Counted from the stretch's first letter, positions 1 through 10,556 are shown. The stretch: 64,000 nucleotides of DNA from Wolfiporia cocos (GCA_029448655.1 JACCLO010000014.1:124001-188000); one strand, 5' to 3'. Made by a program: numbers and translations. The notes: generated from the sequence alone by a model not told the origin.

Positions 1-122
1 ACACAGGTGCGGAGTGATACGCTCCTACGGACGTAGAGAAAAACGCTCCATCGTCACACCTGGCGGCAACACGGCCAGTACACAAATGCGTCCCAGAACG
101 GGGAGCCTGGTGGGGTAAATCT

Positions 123-788
123 TCAACTCACCAACTCGGCGAAAATGGCTGCCGTGCCCCAACGTGTCTGAAAATCATCGGAGTCGATTTGATCGTTTAC
201 TGATATCCCCATTTCGTCCTTGAAGGATAAGTTCCGCACCACGCGGAACTTCCCAGGGGAACCCGCCTTCTCGACCACAGATAGTGGTGAGGACCTGAAA
301 GGGCCTTCCAAAACAGCTTCGACTGCCCATTTGGGGAGCGGGCCAGTGAAGCGACCAAGACGCAGTTCTTCGGCAACATAAGCATCAATAACGTCAGGAT
401 GGGAGATGGCAGACTGGTGGTTGTCAGGTGTGAAAGTGTAGAGTATAGGACCAAAATTGCCGATTGGGAAACCGAAGCGAATACGATGGGGTAAATTAGG
501 ATATTGGTTTAGGAGGCCATGTTTTCGCAGCAGGGTCTCGAACCCGTCAGCGTCGTAAGGCGTTACCACGAGCTCGTGGATAGGGAGGTTTTGATGAGTT
601 AGCGAGGGCTGAGCATTCTGCGGCTGGGTGATCAGAGGATCCACAGAGCGAGCACTGGTGTGGCTCCCCATCAGGGCACCGGCGCGTGTGGCATCGGCTG
701 CGGAGGTTCCAGATGATACATAACTCCTGTCTCGTGCGGTCGGTAACGAGTCGTTTCTGGTGCCATGTGCACCGGACTGGTTGGCCAT
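123..788 (-). pseudogene. Reverse transcriptase N-terminal part (DIRS-type pol)
   Basis: The first ATG is at 788 and the frame closes with TGA at 123, directly after ...FAELVS. About 110 residues of linker precede the RT entry motifs (GPFRSSPLSVVEK, GKFRVVRNLSF, WGTAAIF). The catalytic palm motifs are not reached. RT-like residues (DDGAFFSTSVGAYHSAPV-like) can be read further downstream toward position 1 in another frame, so the copy has a frameshift or stop, or possibly an intron: the stop lies in GTGAGTTGA, which contains a good 5' splice site. The rest of pol lies outside the window. Confidence 0.55.
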
Positions 789-1929
789 TTTCGAGCGTAG
801 TTGCTGAGCACTTCGCCGCGACGTGACCACCCCTCCTGCAGATAAGGCAGAACGGTCCGGAGGGTAGAGGCCGGCTGCCTTCCGGAAAGGGCCTCCGTTC
901 GCCGGGACCGCGAGAGTCGCTGTAGGGGTGGTATCGAGGCGGGGGATCGCGGATACTGCTTTCGGCTTTTTCCTCCAACACCTGTAGGCGGATTTCGTGG
1001 AAGCGGTTCCGGTATTCGACTGACAAGGTGCTGAAGGCGGTCGGCTTGTTCATGTATGCGCGTCGAACCTCGATGTCAAAACGCAAGATTGCACGGTAGT
1101 TGCGCGAGAAGTCAGGGGTGCTCGTGAGGAACTCAAAGTGGTCCTGGAAGCGCTTCACGACTGCCGGTTCAGCGATTCTCTTGTAGACCTTCAGCATGTT
1201 CCGCCAAGCCTCAGTAAAATCGCTCGCGGGCAGGGTCTCTTCCGCAGGCCAGCACGACAGATCCAGCACGTCCCGCTTAACGCCCTCCCAGTTCTGCAGA
1301 CGCTTGACTTTAACAGAGCCGGGGTTACAGTGCATCGTACGGATGGCCTCGGAAGTCGTAATCGTTAGCGGGATATGGATGCGGTTGCGCGCCAGCTCAG
1401 AAAAGGCGCGCGGAATTTCGAAGCCCTTCTCGCTGAATAAGTCGTCTTGGGCTTCGCTGGCCAACGTTAGCGGGCGCTCTTCGGCGGTACGCTTGTGATC
1501 GGAAGAAGATGCCGGGTTCGATTGGTTGGTGTCGGAACCGTACATTTGGTTAACGGTTTGCAGGTATGCCAGTCGGGACTGGGGCGAGAGGGCCGAGGCC
1601 ACCTGTCCCACGCGAATGACGGCGTCCAGGCGAGGATCTGTTGCCAGCGCTGGGGGGGAGATCTGTATGTTAGCGATGTCGCTTAGGGGGGCGCTCGCAT
1701 CTCCGATCTCCATTAGCGACTCATCGTCAGATACATCCCCTTCTCCCGCCGCGCGCCGGGTTGCGCGGGATCGATTGTTAGCCATGCGATGTTCGTTGAT
1801 GTCGGCGATGATGGCGGTGGTGGGCGTGGCGTCGTTGTCGCCTGGCGGCGGGTTGGGAGTGGAAAAATCGTTTATCAATTGGTAGGTGTCTTTTTCTCCA
1901 GCCCCGGGTGGGTAATTGCCGTCGGTCAT
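547..1929 (-). CDS. Gag-like protein of DIRS-type element with cysteine/histidine clusters
   Basis: The 460-aa frame starts at an ATG at 1929. The N-terminal half is acidic and low in complexity. The middle (about residues 170-330) is helical with basic residues, as in a capsid-like region. The C-terminal 110 residues carry three Cys/His clusters: CLICRRGGHVAAKC (CX2CX4HX4C-like), a CX5H...C stretch, and CSLCGSSDHPAAEC (a good CX2CX4HX4C zinc knuckle). Such knuckles bind nucleic acid in Gag proteins. The frame is open throughout and overlaps the pol frame by about 240 bp, the usual gag-pol arrangement in these elements. Exact family membership is inferred. Confidence 0.65.
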   Translation of the reverse strand: MTDGNYPPGAGEKDTYQLINDFSTPNPPPGDNDATPTTAIIADINEHRMANNRSRATRRAAGEGDVSDDESLMEIGDASAPLSDIANIQISPPALATDPRLDAVIRVGQVASALSPQSRLAYLQTVNQMYGSDTNQSNPASSSDHKRTAEERPLTLASEAQDDLFSEKGFEIPRAFSELARNRIHIPLTITTSEAIRTMHCNPGSVKVKRLQNWEGVKRDVLDLSCWPAEETLPASDFTEAWRNMLKVYKRIAEPAVVKRFQDHFEFLTSTPDFSRNYRAILRFDIEVRRAYMNKPTAFSTLSVEYRNRFHEIRLQVLEEKAESSIRDPPPRYHPYSDSRGPGERRPFPEGSRPLPSGPFCLICRRGGHVAAKCSATTLENGQPVRCTWHQKRLVTDRTRQELCIIWNLRSRCHTRRCPDGEPHQCSLCGSSDHPAAECSALANSSKPPYPRARGNALRR

Positions 1930-2255
1930 CTTCAGGAGAGGGTCTCAGGTGTATTGTACGAAGCTGTGGATCGCTGTATGCGGTCGGAAAATTCAGAAAA
2001 CTGGTTTTTGCAGTGAGCTACGAGGGCCTTCGAAAGGGAGGTGCTGCGCGAATGCGCTTACGCGTCTCTCGTTCCTCCCCACTCGCTTAGTAAGCAAATG
2101 TTCGGCCTAGCGCTCGTACCTCGTGCAAGGCGCGAACTGCACAGTTGCTAGATCGAGAAGGCAAGTTTCCACTCTGGTCAGTCACGTGGGTAATTGAAGC
2201 TCCGAGATTGTCACTCATCGTCCTGTCTCGTCACATGTCATGTCTTGTCACGTTG

Positions 2256-2276
2256 CCTCTTTTTTTTACTTCCCTC
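2256..2276 (+). promoter_or_regulatory. Pyrimidine-rich start region of the 2277 gene
   Basis: A run of C and T with a T8 tract lies directly before the chosen ATG. CT-rich tracts next to transcription starts are common in filamentous fungi. A similar tract precedes the related fragment near 13140. Confidence 0.35.
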
Positions 2277-2874
2277 ATGTCTCAAAACCCTCATATTCTC
2301 AGCTCTTTTACACCTCTTGATCCTCCTAATTTACAAACCCCTTTGACAACAGCAGCTGGTATTCTTCGTACACCACACTCATTTTCTCCCGAGCACACAC
2401 AGTCCCTGGGCAGCAATCAACGGACAATAAACTCTTTTAATTCAGATCTCTTAGCAGGAAATTTGCAAGGAGTTTCAAATTGGGAAAAAGTGAATTCTAC
2501 CGTATGTCTGAGAACTGCTGCACCAATCACTAGCTCATCTCCAACCAGCTCATCTCTGGCGCGAATCATGAGGCACTGATTTGCTCAGGCAATCAGACAT
2601 ACAGGTTACTTGTGGAAAAGAATGATTACCTCGTTGCGGAAAATGAAAGGCTTCGAGTGCAGATTGAGTGAGTATATGCACACTGTACTCTATTCCAGGC
2701 GCTCTAGGCTACATTTGTCATTGCAGCACATACCTCTCCCAGATCCGAGAAGTAGAGTTTCAGTCAATTATCTTAATCTGCCAACTGCCCTTCGCTTAAG
2801 AAATCGCAGTTGCGAGCTAGGTTTGCACGCAGATTAATCTGCTAACTGCGGCAGATTAATCTACTGTGACAATA

Positions 2875-2965
2875 AAATGGCACATCCCAGATTCGAACCA
2901 AGGACCTTAGCGCAGATGAGAATAACAGCATCGCAGGGTAATTAGCCAACTGAGCTACAGTGTGA
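2875..2965 (-). other. tRNA-like sequence, left arm (inverted copy)
   Basis: This is the reverse-strand counterpart of the right arm: B-box-like at 2889-2899, A-box-like (TAGCTCAGTTGG) at 2946-2957, and TTTT beyond the 3' end at about 2874-2877. It differs from the other copy at a few positions, so the two arms have diverged slightly or been gene-converted incompletely. Confidence 0.5.
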
Positions 2966-3255
2966 TGGGTGTTGCCCCCATTTTAAGCAATATATAGAGT
3001 ATTTTGTAAACTTCATTTTCGCAGTTTAACATCTTCCATAACACAAATACAAATGAATCTGCCTCTAAAGACCTGTGATTCCAGTGTATTCAGCTTTCCC
3101 ATGGTGAGTTGCTCCAGGTCAAGCATGGTAAATCAAGCTACCACTATCATTGATTTCTGTATGCTTGTTGTAGCAGTTAGTTGCCTTGATGATTTGCGAA
3201 AATTGTGTGTAAAATTTGCGTTATATATATTTTAATTAGTCAATGGTACCTGTTG

Positions 3256-3345
3256 CTGCAATGGCTCAGTTGGCTAATTACGCTGCGATGCTGTTATTCT
3301 CATCTGCGCTAAGGTCCTTGGTTCGAATCCGGGATGTGCCATTTT
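3256..3345 (+). other. tRNA-like (SINE-head-like) sequence, right arm
   Basis: An A-box-like TGGCTCAGTTGG lies at 3262-3273 and a consensus B box GGTTCGAATCC at 3320-3330. A T-stem-compatible sequence and ATGTGCCA follow, then TTTT (3342-3345), which could stop RNA polymerase III. The A-to-B spacing fits a tRNA with a long variable arm. The 5' acceptor strand pairs poorly with the 3' strand, so this is a degenerate tRNA relic rather than a working tRNA gene. Confidence 0.5.
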
Positions 3346-5399
3346 ATTGTCACAGTAGATTAATCTGCCGCAGTTAGCAGATTAATCTGCGTGCAAACCT
3401 AGCTCGCAACTGCGATTTCTTAAGCGAAGGGCAGTTGGCAGATTAAGATAATTGACTGAAGTCCCTCCCGAGAAGACATACAACTGATCATTAGAGATCA
3501 TGCAGCAGGGCATGTTTTCTCATCTGAATGATGCAGCTGGTTTTTACGGACATCTTCTCTCATTTTAGAACTGATGTGCGCAACAGCATATCCGATGCTG
3601 TCTCAGGTTCTAGAAGGGCGCAGCACAGTGACATTAAATTTTGGAATGCTGCGGATTGGCGGGTAACACAAGCAGACATCGGTGAGATGGATCCGATGGC
3701 AGATGGCACGCCAGAGTCACCTGTCAGAAGGAAGTGGTCGTCTTGTTTGGAAAACGAAGATGGCACTATATTCAATGAAGCACGTGTGCGCAGCGTAAGC
3801 AAAGTATGCAGGGAAGTATTCCAAGATCTGCTGCGGAATAGGGTGGCACCATGGACCTGGTCGAAGGTTTCCAAGGAGGGTAGAGATGAGTTGCGTCACA
3901 GGCTGGAAGAATCATTCCCGGAGATTGGCCTCTGCGAGGGGCACTGGAAGGCGGATATGTGTGCTATAGGCCTCTATCCATCTTGGAAGCAGAAGAAGGT
4001 AAAAAAAATTAGGGCACAGTGGAATGCCGACCACCAATGTCCCGAGCTGGACATTCCACCAGCTGCACCTTCAGCTCCTCCACTGCCACGGCCACCACCT
4101 CCAGCACAGAGCAATGCAGAACTGGTGAGCTTTTGGATCAACTCATTATGGCTTCGTAAACGGTGTCTGAAAACTATTTACACGAGGTACAGGGGCCTTC
4201 TGTGCCTGAAACTCTGGCTGGAAACTCTTTGTCTTCACGAACATCTCATGTCGGGATGGAAGACGAGCGCTCCAATACCGCAAGTTCGATGCACACTACA
4301 TCGACGAATCCTGTCCTGTCTATGGCTACTGCGCAATCATCTGACTTGGTCGCTGCTCTGGTATCACAGCACTCGCCTCCACCTTCTGCTCTGAGTCCCC
4401 AGCTGCCCTCTGAGTTAGAATACGAAGTCCCCCAACTCTCAGACATACCTCTGACAGCTAGGGATGCGACTGTTGTACAGCCAGTCATCTCTGAGGCAGA
4501 AGACATTGCAGAAATGTTGCCCACTCATCGTGGAAAGCGTCCCTCAGAGCCAGACCATACCGGAGGACGGCCAAACAAACGCCACACCACACTTACGATC
4601 AGATCAGCCCTGTATGTTGCTTTCTTATACATTCCACAATTCGCTAACTACTGCAATCAGGAATCGATCTCAACGGGGCACCGTGGCTATTTCCCAGTCG
4701 CAATCAGCCACAGTGGATGCTTCCATCATGGATAACAATAACAGTGCAGGTGAGTAGTATTCCCCAGTTCAAGTTCGACTGGTTTTGAATGTGCATGTGT
4801 CACAGACTCATTTGTCAATAACCAAGAACCAGGTATGCATTCATTTATATTTTAACGATACAATTTTTGCTACATCTACAACACAGAAAATAATGAGATG
4901 ATTCAAGAACCTCGGGCTTCTATGCACATTGACGAGCAACTCGTCAGCTCCTCAGCATCCTTGACAGCCACAAAGACAGTTGCTGCTACCAAGACTTCAC
5001 GCCTTCGCCGCTACACACCTAGGAAGGCCATAAATGCAAAGTAAGCCATGAGCTGGGCTAACTTGATTATGCTAATGCTGCACAGGAATCTGTACGGGAA
5101 GGACTGGCACAACAAGAATCCTGGAGGTACACTCGAAGAGTTTGAAGCGCACTTCCGCACTTTGTCGAGAGAGGCCCTTCAGGCAAGTATTATATTCTAT
5201 GTGTCTTTTGTTGAATAATCAAGTCCATGTAGCCGTACAAGGACCTAGAGAAGGAGCAGGTATTTTTTAAAATCCCAATTTGTTCGAGGAATTGTGCTGA
5301 CTTTCATCGCAGAGGAAGCAGAAACAGGCTTAACACATTGGCTGGTGCATTTGGCAATACACGTATTAGTTCTTGGAGTCGAGTTGACTGGTTGGTAGA

Positions 5400-5975
5400 G
5401 CGATAGATTCCAGCGAATCCTGATACATGCATAGGATCGCCCTGATGGGTTCAGATATTTCGCAGTACGTGCACGATTTCGCTATTGAATAATTCGGATT
5501 TTTTTGGTACATGCTTGGGACTGCAATCGCTAGATTGGAATATTTTTTGATACATGCATACAATAAATTCGAGTATTTTCTGGTACAACAAAAAATCTGC
5601 ATACAATGATTCAAAATATGTTCAAGTAGCTTTTGATACATTGCAGTTGCTCAATATATGGGATTTGATATTTATTGATACATTCTGGCTGACCGACAAA
5701 CCAAGGGCCACTACATATGAGTATGCCCGGGTATCTTTGAGGATCCTAAGTCAGGTGCTCTGGATATTCTCCGATAGCTATAAGTAGAGGTGGATATATT
5801 TCAGATATCTTTAGATACATGCTCTATATACTGAATGCTACCTAGGATAGGCTCGAGTATCTAATGGTAGCGTCTGCTATGTCTCTGAGCGCCTACTGAC
5901 ATACCAAAAGCTATTGAAAAGTCGGAAATCCGATCTAAACCTATCCGATATATTTCGATAGCTTCTGATAGGGTG
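5400..5975. repeat. AT-rich region of degenerate GATAC / TGGTAC motif repeats
   Basis: Variants of a short motif resembling ATATTTTTTGATACATGC recur about every 30-60 bp (for example near 5420, 5510, 5545, 5570, 5630, 5670, 5810). Similar degenerate motifs lie at 12130-12310 and 14090-14440. No open frame of interest is present. The region separates the 2277 gene from the hAT element. Confidence 0.45.
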
Positions 5976-8900
5976 TTTCTTCACTGGGATTGACGGCCCA
6001 CGGCTTGGCCCGGCCTGGGCCGGGGCTTGGCCGGGGCCTGGTAGTAACACAGTGTCAATTGTAGCATTTTTACCGGGATATGATAGATCATCATGCATGT
6101 TGAGAATGAGGCATCACACAACATGATAAATTGTGCTGTCTACAGTCAATTTAATTGCACTATTGAGAACGCTATTGGTTTGAGTTGTTACATGATCGGA
6201 GAAACATATACGTCGTCATCATCGATTCCAAAAATCTCCGCATCATTGCCATTGGATATATCCTCCACCAGATCATCCCAAGGTGCTTCAAGCAATTGTG
6301 AGGGCTCACTAGCTTCGTCAATCATGTCCAATTTGGTAAGCAGTGAAGGACTCTCGCAGAAGAGAAGATCACGTCGTATTGCGCACTTAAGGAACTGTAG
6401 CGCTTCAACGATGTCTGCTTTCAGGCGATTGCGCCGCTTGCTGATTGTGATACCAGCAGAAGAAAATGCACGCTCGCTGGAGACAGATGATGCCATCACG
6501 GCAAGGTAGTCCCTTGTCAGAGATGCCCATACAGGGTAACGACCTGCATTGAGCTGGATTCAATGTAGAATCATGATGAGTCGGAGCAAATCAAAGTAAC
6601 GTACTCCCCACCACTGCACAATTGAGCAGTGTCCAAGATCATCCACTGAATCCAGATAGCCATGGAAGTCACGTAGCCAAGGCTTCACAGGATCGACGTC
6701 ATCACTGATACCGGTTTCCGACAAATTGTCCTCGTCATCAGAGAGTTCACGATCAATGAGGCGCTTCACACGTCCTGCTGCCGAGGTTGCTGAAGCAGTG
6801 TGTTTGATTCGAGTCATTACAATGCCATCAGGATAGAGTTTTTTGTAGCGGGCTGCATACTATAGCAACCACAAGTTGTTAAGTCAACGTAGGAACATTG
6901 AAGCTGATCAGGTGACATACTATGGTCTCTGCATGCTTCAATGCTTGTTGTAAGAGTTCGTCACCCCAATGGCGCTGGATATGGCTCTTCTTTTGGTTCG
7001 GATCAAGGACTGTTAAGGTAGTGCTGGTTAGTAGCCACACAAGCATCATTTCACATGACGTACGCATTGCAAAAATATAAACCTCAGAATCCGCCGTTCT
7101 GTCATAATACTCGGCAAGCTTCGATGTACCTGCTTCAAGTGCATGTCTAAATTCGCTATATTTGGTACGCTCAGTCCGTACTGTCCATGACTTGTGCAAT
7201 GCTTCAAGCGCAGGGAGAGCTAAGTGCAGAGTTGGCCCACTGTCAGACGAGAAGGCATGCTGTGCGTTATCCGAGTGCTAAAATGCGAGATCAGAATGGA
7301 TATGCATATATATCTATAGCACTCACAGTCAACAGGTCCACAAGCTTGCCGACACGATCCCACTCATTGTTGGAGAGCTGTAGACTATCCAATGCTGCCC
7401 GCTTCTCACCCTTCTCAAGACGAGCTATCTCGTAAACAAATGTGTCGACAGCCTAGGTCTTTGTTAACATATGCAGCACAAGCATTCACTATACACACCT
7501 CCTTCAGCTTGTCAGCACGTAGAAGCATTAGATAGGTCGATGACCAGCGCACTGGCATGTCAAGGACAAGCTGCCGTGGACGTTCAACCCCCTGACGAGC
7601 CTGAATGTCCTTGAATAGCTGCTTGCGCTTTGCAGAAGAACGTTCCTATAACACCATCAGATACATTAGATAATATGTATGACAGACAACTGACCTTCAC
7701 AGTGATTGTGCGAATGAGGCACACTTCGTCACGGCAAGCCACAGTTGCAGCCCAGTTGTCTGCATCAGGATCAAGGCCTGCATCGGGATTGGAAGGGTCG
7801 AAATGTTTTGATTTGCTGTACAATGTGATGAATGCTTGCGTCGCAAGGTTTATGACATGAGCGAGACACCTGGCAAGGATTGAGTATAGAAATCATGTAA
7901 GTTGCAACTCACTCACCGGATACGGCGTTCCTTAGGATCATATCGCTCTCCTGTCTTAGCGTAGATACGTGTTGCAAATTCCGACATCATTGTGTCGTTG
8001 TTACTTGCATTATCACATGTAACGAAGCCGACCTGTCATGCTGTGAGTCATGCTCAAGGCATAGAAGTAACGCTATACCTTCTTTTCGATCCCTACACGC
8101 TCAATTACCTTAAAGAGGGCTCGTCCAAGTTGGATACCATTATGTGTGGTATTTAACTGAGTGAATCCAAGCAGCGAAGCCTCAAGTGTCCAAGAACCTG
8201 GCTTTGACTCCTCAATCCAGTGACCTGTGACGGCATAATATGCGTCCGTGTTGGAGGCTTGCCACGCATCACATGTAAGGCTAACAAGACCTTTGACGGC
8301 ATCACTCTGAAGATTGATTAGTTCGTCTGCTCAGAAGCCATGGGGAGAACATACAATAAGCCTCTTACGAAGCAGAGTTAACTGTTTTTTAAACATGTCC
8401 ATGACTTCCTGTCGTGTCTGCTTGCGATTTGGGAAGGGTGGCCCGGGCACCAATCTGAATCATGTTGCGAAATGCCGGGTGCTCAAGTGCCTGTAGAGGC
8501 TGCAAAACGGAGTCAGTACAATTGTATACTGTTATTAGAGACTGGACGCTTACCTGGTCAGTGGAAACCAGCCATACAATGGCGGCTTGCCGGAAAGCCA
8601 AGTGCGAGTACGGGGGAATACATTCAGACCGTTTGCGTAGATGAGGATCGAGCTGGGTCTGCTTATCAGACTGTTTCGCCTCCTTTTGCTTTTTGATATC
8701 ATTGGGTAGCATCGATTTGAAGTTGTTCTTCGCCGCCCACTCGTGATAAGTACCCTTTCAACAATCAGCAAAGTTACCGTCTGAAAATTAAGAATGGATA
8801 GACTGCAAGTGTCGCCGCATGGTAGTAGCTTCGTTGATGACTGATTTATTGCCTCTTTCATAAGTCATAAGAATAGAGTGCATAGTGTGAGAATAAGCCT

Positions 8901-9850
8901 GAACAAGTCCGCAAGCTACGCACCCACAGAGCTTGCACAGGCGGCGTTTTTTTGAGCCATTCTCCGTCTCGACAATATAGGGGGCATCGAAGAATTGATC
9001 GATATCACGACGGCGTTCTCCTAGGGTCGGGAGAGAGCTACCACTGACAACTTGCATCTCAACATCGGCGGGGGAAGAATCTACAGTCAATTGTTGTAGA
9101 CAGCATTAGCCTCGCATACTGCGATGAAAGCAACATGTAAACAGCAGTAGATGCACACTCACCACCATCGGAAACCTCATATGTGTCCCCCTCGCCATCG
9201 GACTCCATTATGCGTCGGATTCGTTCTATTGATAGAGGATTGATAAGAGTATGGGTCTGAGTACGAGTGCTTACTTTTCCGGGGCTCAACCAGTTCAATA
9301 CTGGGAGCATCAGACTCTGCTTCAGTCATCTCTTTGACTCGCTGCATCAGCACCATGCTTGGATGCTACCAGAAGAGAAAGAAATCAGGCTACATTATCG
9401 CATGCAATGCCAGATGACACACCTAGTATTGCGCTGCCTACGGATTCTGCAGACACTTGAGCCTGCGCCGCAGCTCGTTTGTGAGATGTAAGCTCTTGGC
9501 TAGCTGCATTGCTAATGTCTGTGACTTTTGGCCGATGGCCGTGGATTGCGACGGGGGCACTGCGCAGGTGGACTCTGGGCATTCATCAAAGGTTCTCGGT
9601 GGAGATCACCGGTGGAAATTGGGATTGTGATTACATAATAGAGCTGTACAGCATCCGATCAGGAGGTGGCAGTGGCTTTGCCACACATAGTGGCAAAGCC
9701 CCGGCTTCCTGGCTTGGCCCGGCCCGGCCTAGGATGCAAGCCGGGCCCTGGGCCGTCCTAAGCCGTGCTGCAGGGCCCGGCTTGGCCCGGCTCAAGTAGG
9801 GCTTGGCCCGGCCCGGCTCATGGCCCAAAGCCGGGCCTGGCACATCACTA
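5976..9850 (-). mobile_element. hAT transposon with transposase gene, left end truncated
   Basis: The right end (9690-9850) is a block of GGCCCGGCTTGG-type subterminal repeats ending in GGCACATCACTA, the same terminus as the two complete non-autonomous relatives in this window. The left end starts inside the equivalent subterminal block (about 5990-6045), so roughly the outer 100 bp including the terminal inverted repeat are missing. The 8 bp after the right end are TTGCAAAG; no matching copy is found on the left, consistent with loss of that end. Confidence 0.8.
6188..9582 (-). CDS. hAT family transposase (spliced, BED zinc finger and hATC domain)
   Basis: This enzyme catalyses cut-and-paste transposition. 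A BED-type zinc finger is assembled across an intron near 8830-8945 (CKLCG ... RRHLQSIH). Next come the region that in related fungal hATs reads PPYSHLAFRQAAIVWLVSTDQ and PLQALEHPAFRNMI (8430-8640) and a long RNase H-like middle. The C-terminal dimerisation domain follows (WWG, YPVWASL, SSVSSERAFSSAGITISKRR, NRL) ending at 6188. Introns have ordinary GT-AG ends, for example 9127-9165 side of the BED exon and the one splitting WWG from LNAGRYPVW near 6548-6607. A basic RKKRIRR near the N-terminus could be a nuclear signal. I prefer the ATG at 9582; 9356 is an alternative. No certain nonsense mutation was found after splicing, so the protein may be intact although the element lacks its left end. 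Confidence 0.75.
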
Positions 9851-9865
9851 TTGCAAAGTGGGACC

Positions 9866-10548
9866 TAAGGCTCCAACCATATAATGTATATACCATGTAT
9901 ACATGGTTTTATATATACATGTATTTACACATGGCCGAGTACATGGTATATACATGGTATATTATATGGTATATGGTTGTTGTGAATGCATTCATATTAC
10001 ACTCTCAAATTGTTGTTTTGAATATGTACTTGAGCTAGTTATGTGTCTTACAGATTGTATGGTGCAGTGGCAATATGAGATTTGGACAATCTGGTGGCCA
10101 CTGCACAAATGCAAAGATGTTAAGTCATAATTCACACACTCTGCTTACCCTCTCATTTGGTGGAAGGTAAGATCAGATTTATGTTTATGCTATATAATAT
10201 CCCACATAGTGATTGCATCATGCATAAGACTCATGTGTAAAAGTTTCCCATCATCTCACACATTGTGCACAATTCCTAAGCCATTCCAGCTACTAGTGTG
10301 GCTGTTGAATACTGAACACCAATTTTTCCCTTGCATCAGCCAAGTGCTGATACCTGTGGCATGTTGTTGAAGGAGGAGACAATCTCCATAGCCATATGGG
10401 CAAGGCAATGGCTATGTCAAGATGTCTGAAAAATCTACCATCTGAAAACCATGTAAACCATGTATATACTATGTATATACCATGTATATACCATATACCA
10501 TATATTTACTGATTTCCTGTACATGTATATTATATGGTTGGAGCCTTA
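9866..10548. mobile_element. 683-bp MITE with 8-bp target duplication
   Basis: The terminal inverted repeats are TAAGGCTCCAACCATATAA, and the direct repeat GTGGGACC flanks both ends (9858-9865, 10549-10556). The 8-bp duplication points to a hAT-type element. Both subterminal regions are rich in ATGTATAC and CCATGTATA palindromes. It has no coding capacity. It lies only 15 bp from the end of the hAT element, within the gene remnant that continues to 11176. Confidence 0.8.
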
Positions 10549-10556
10549 GTGGGACC

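Larger units (their letters stand above)
1..1929 (-). mobile_element. DIRS-like retrotransposon, 5' part (runs off the left edge)
   Basis: A gag-like frame (1929 to 547) overlaps the start of a second frame (788 to 123) that enters a reverse transcriptase. The sequence around RT motif 1 (SPLSVVEKAGSPGKFRVVRN, then LSFKD and SVND) is of the kind I associate with tyrosine-recombinase (DIRS) retroelements, where a compact RT follows a separate gag. Neither the recombinase nor the termini are inside the window, so the class rests on the RT style alone. No LTR is visible upstream of the gag start. Confidence 0.6.
2753..3467. mobile_element. 715-bp palindromic MITE-like element with tRNA-like arms
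   Basis: The element is flanked by an 8-bp direct repeat CCGAGAAG (2745-2752 and 3468-3475), which suggests a hAT-type integration. About 200 bp at each end (2759-2957 and 3262-3460) form a nearly perfect inverted repeat. Each arm holds a tRNA-like sequence and two copies of the palindrome GCAGATTAATCTGC. The central ~300 bp has no coding potential. The outermost 6 bp are not well paired (TAGAG versus GAGGG when read inward). It interrupts exon 3 of the surrounding gene. Confidence 0.75.
2277..5333 (+). pseudogene. 11-exon gene of unknown function, disrupted in exon 3
   Basis: The predicted exons are 2277-2501, 2597-2667, 2727-2752 joined to 3476-3509, 3569-4124, 4193-4611, 4661-4749, 4806-4832, 4887-5040, 5086-5182, 5233-5259 and 5313-5333. 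All junction phases agree. The start ATG follows a long pyrimidine tract typical of fungal promoters. Without the 715-bp insert (2753-3467) and one 8-bp target copy the product would be 581 aa. It has a Ser/Thr-rich N-terminus, a short leucine-zipper-like coiled coil in exon 2, a Pro-rich linker, a basic stretch (GRPNKRH), and a C-terminus with YGKDWHNKNPGGTLEEFEAH and a charged tail. Two introns use GC donors (3510, 5183). With the insert the frame ends a few codons into the element. The function is not recognised; a DNA-binding or regulatory role is only a guess. Confidence 0.75.

Noticed and set aside
3256..3345. Functional tRNA gene
   Set aside because: A- and B-box motifs are good, but the acceptor stem does not pair and the copy is part of a transposable element present in two inverted arms.
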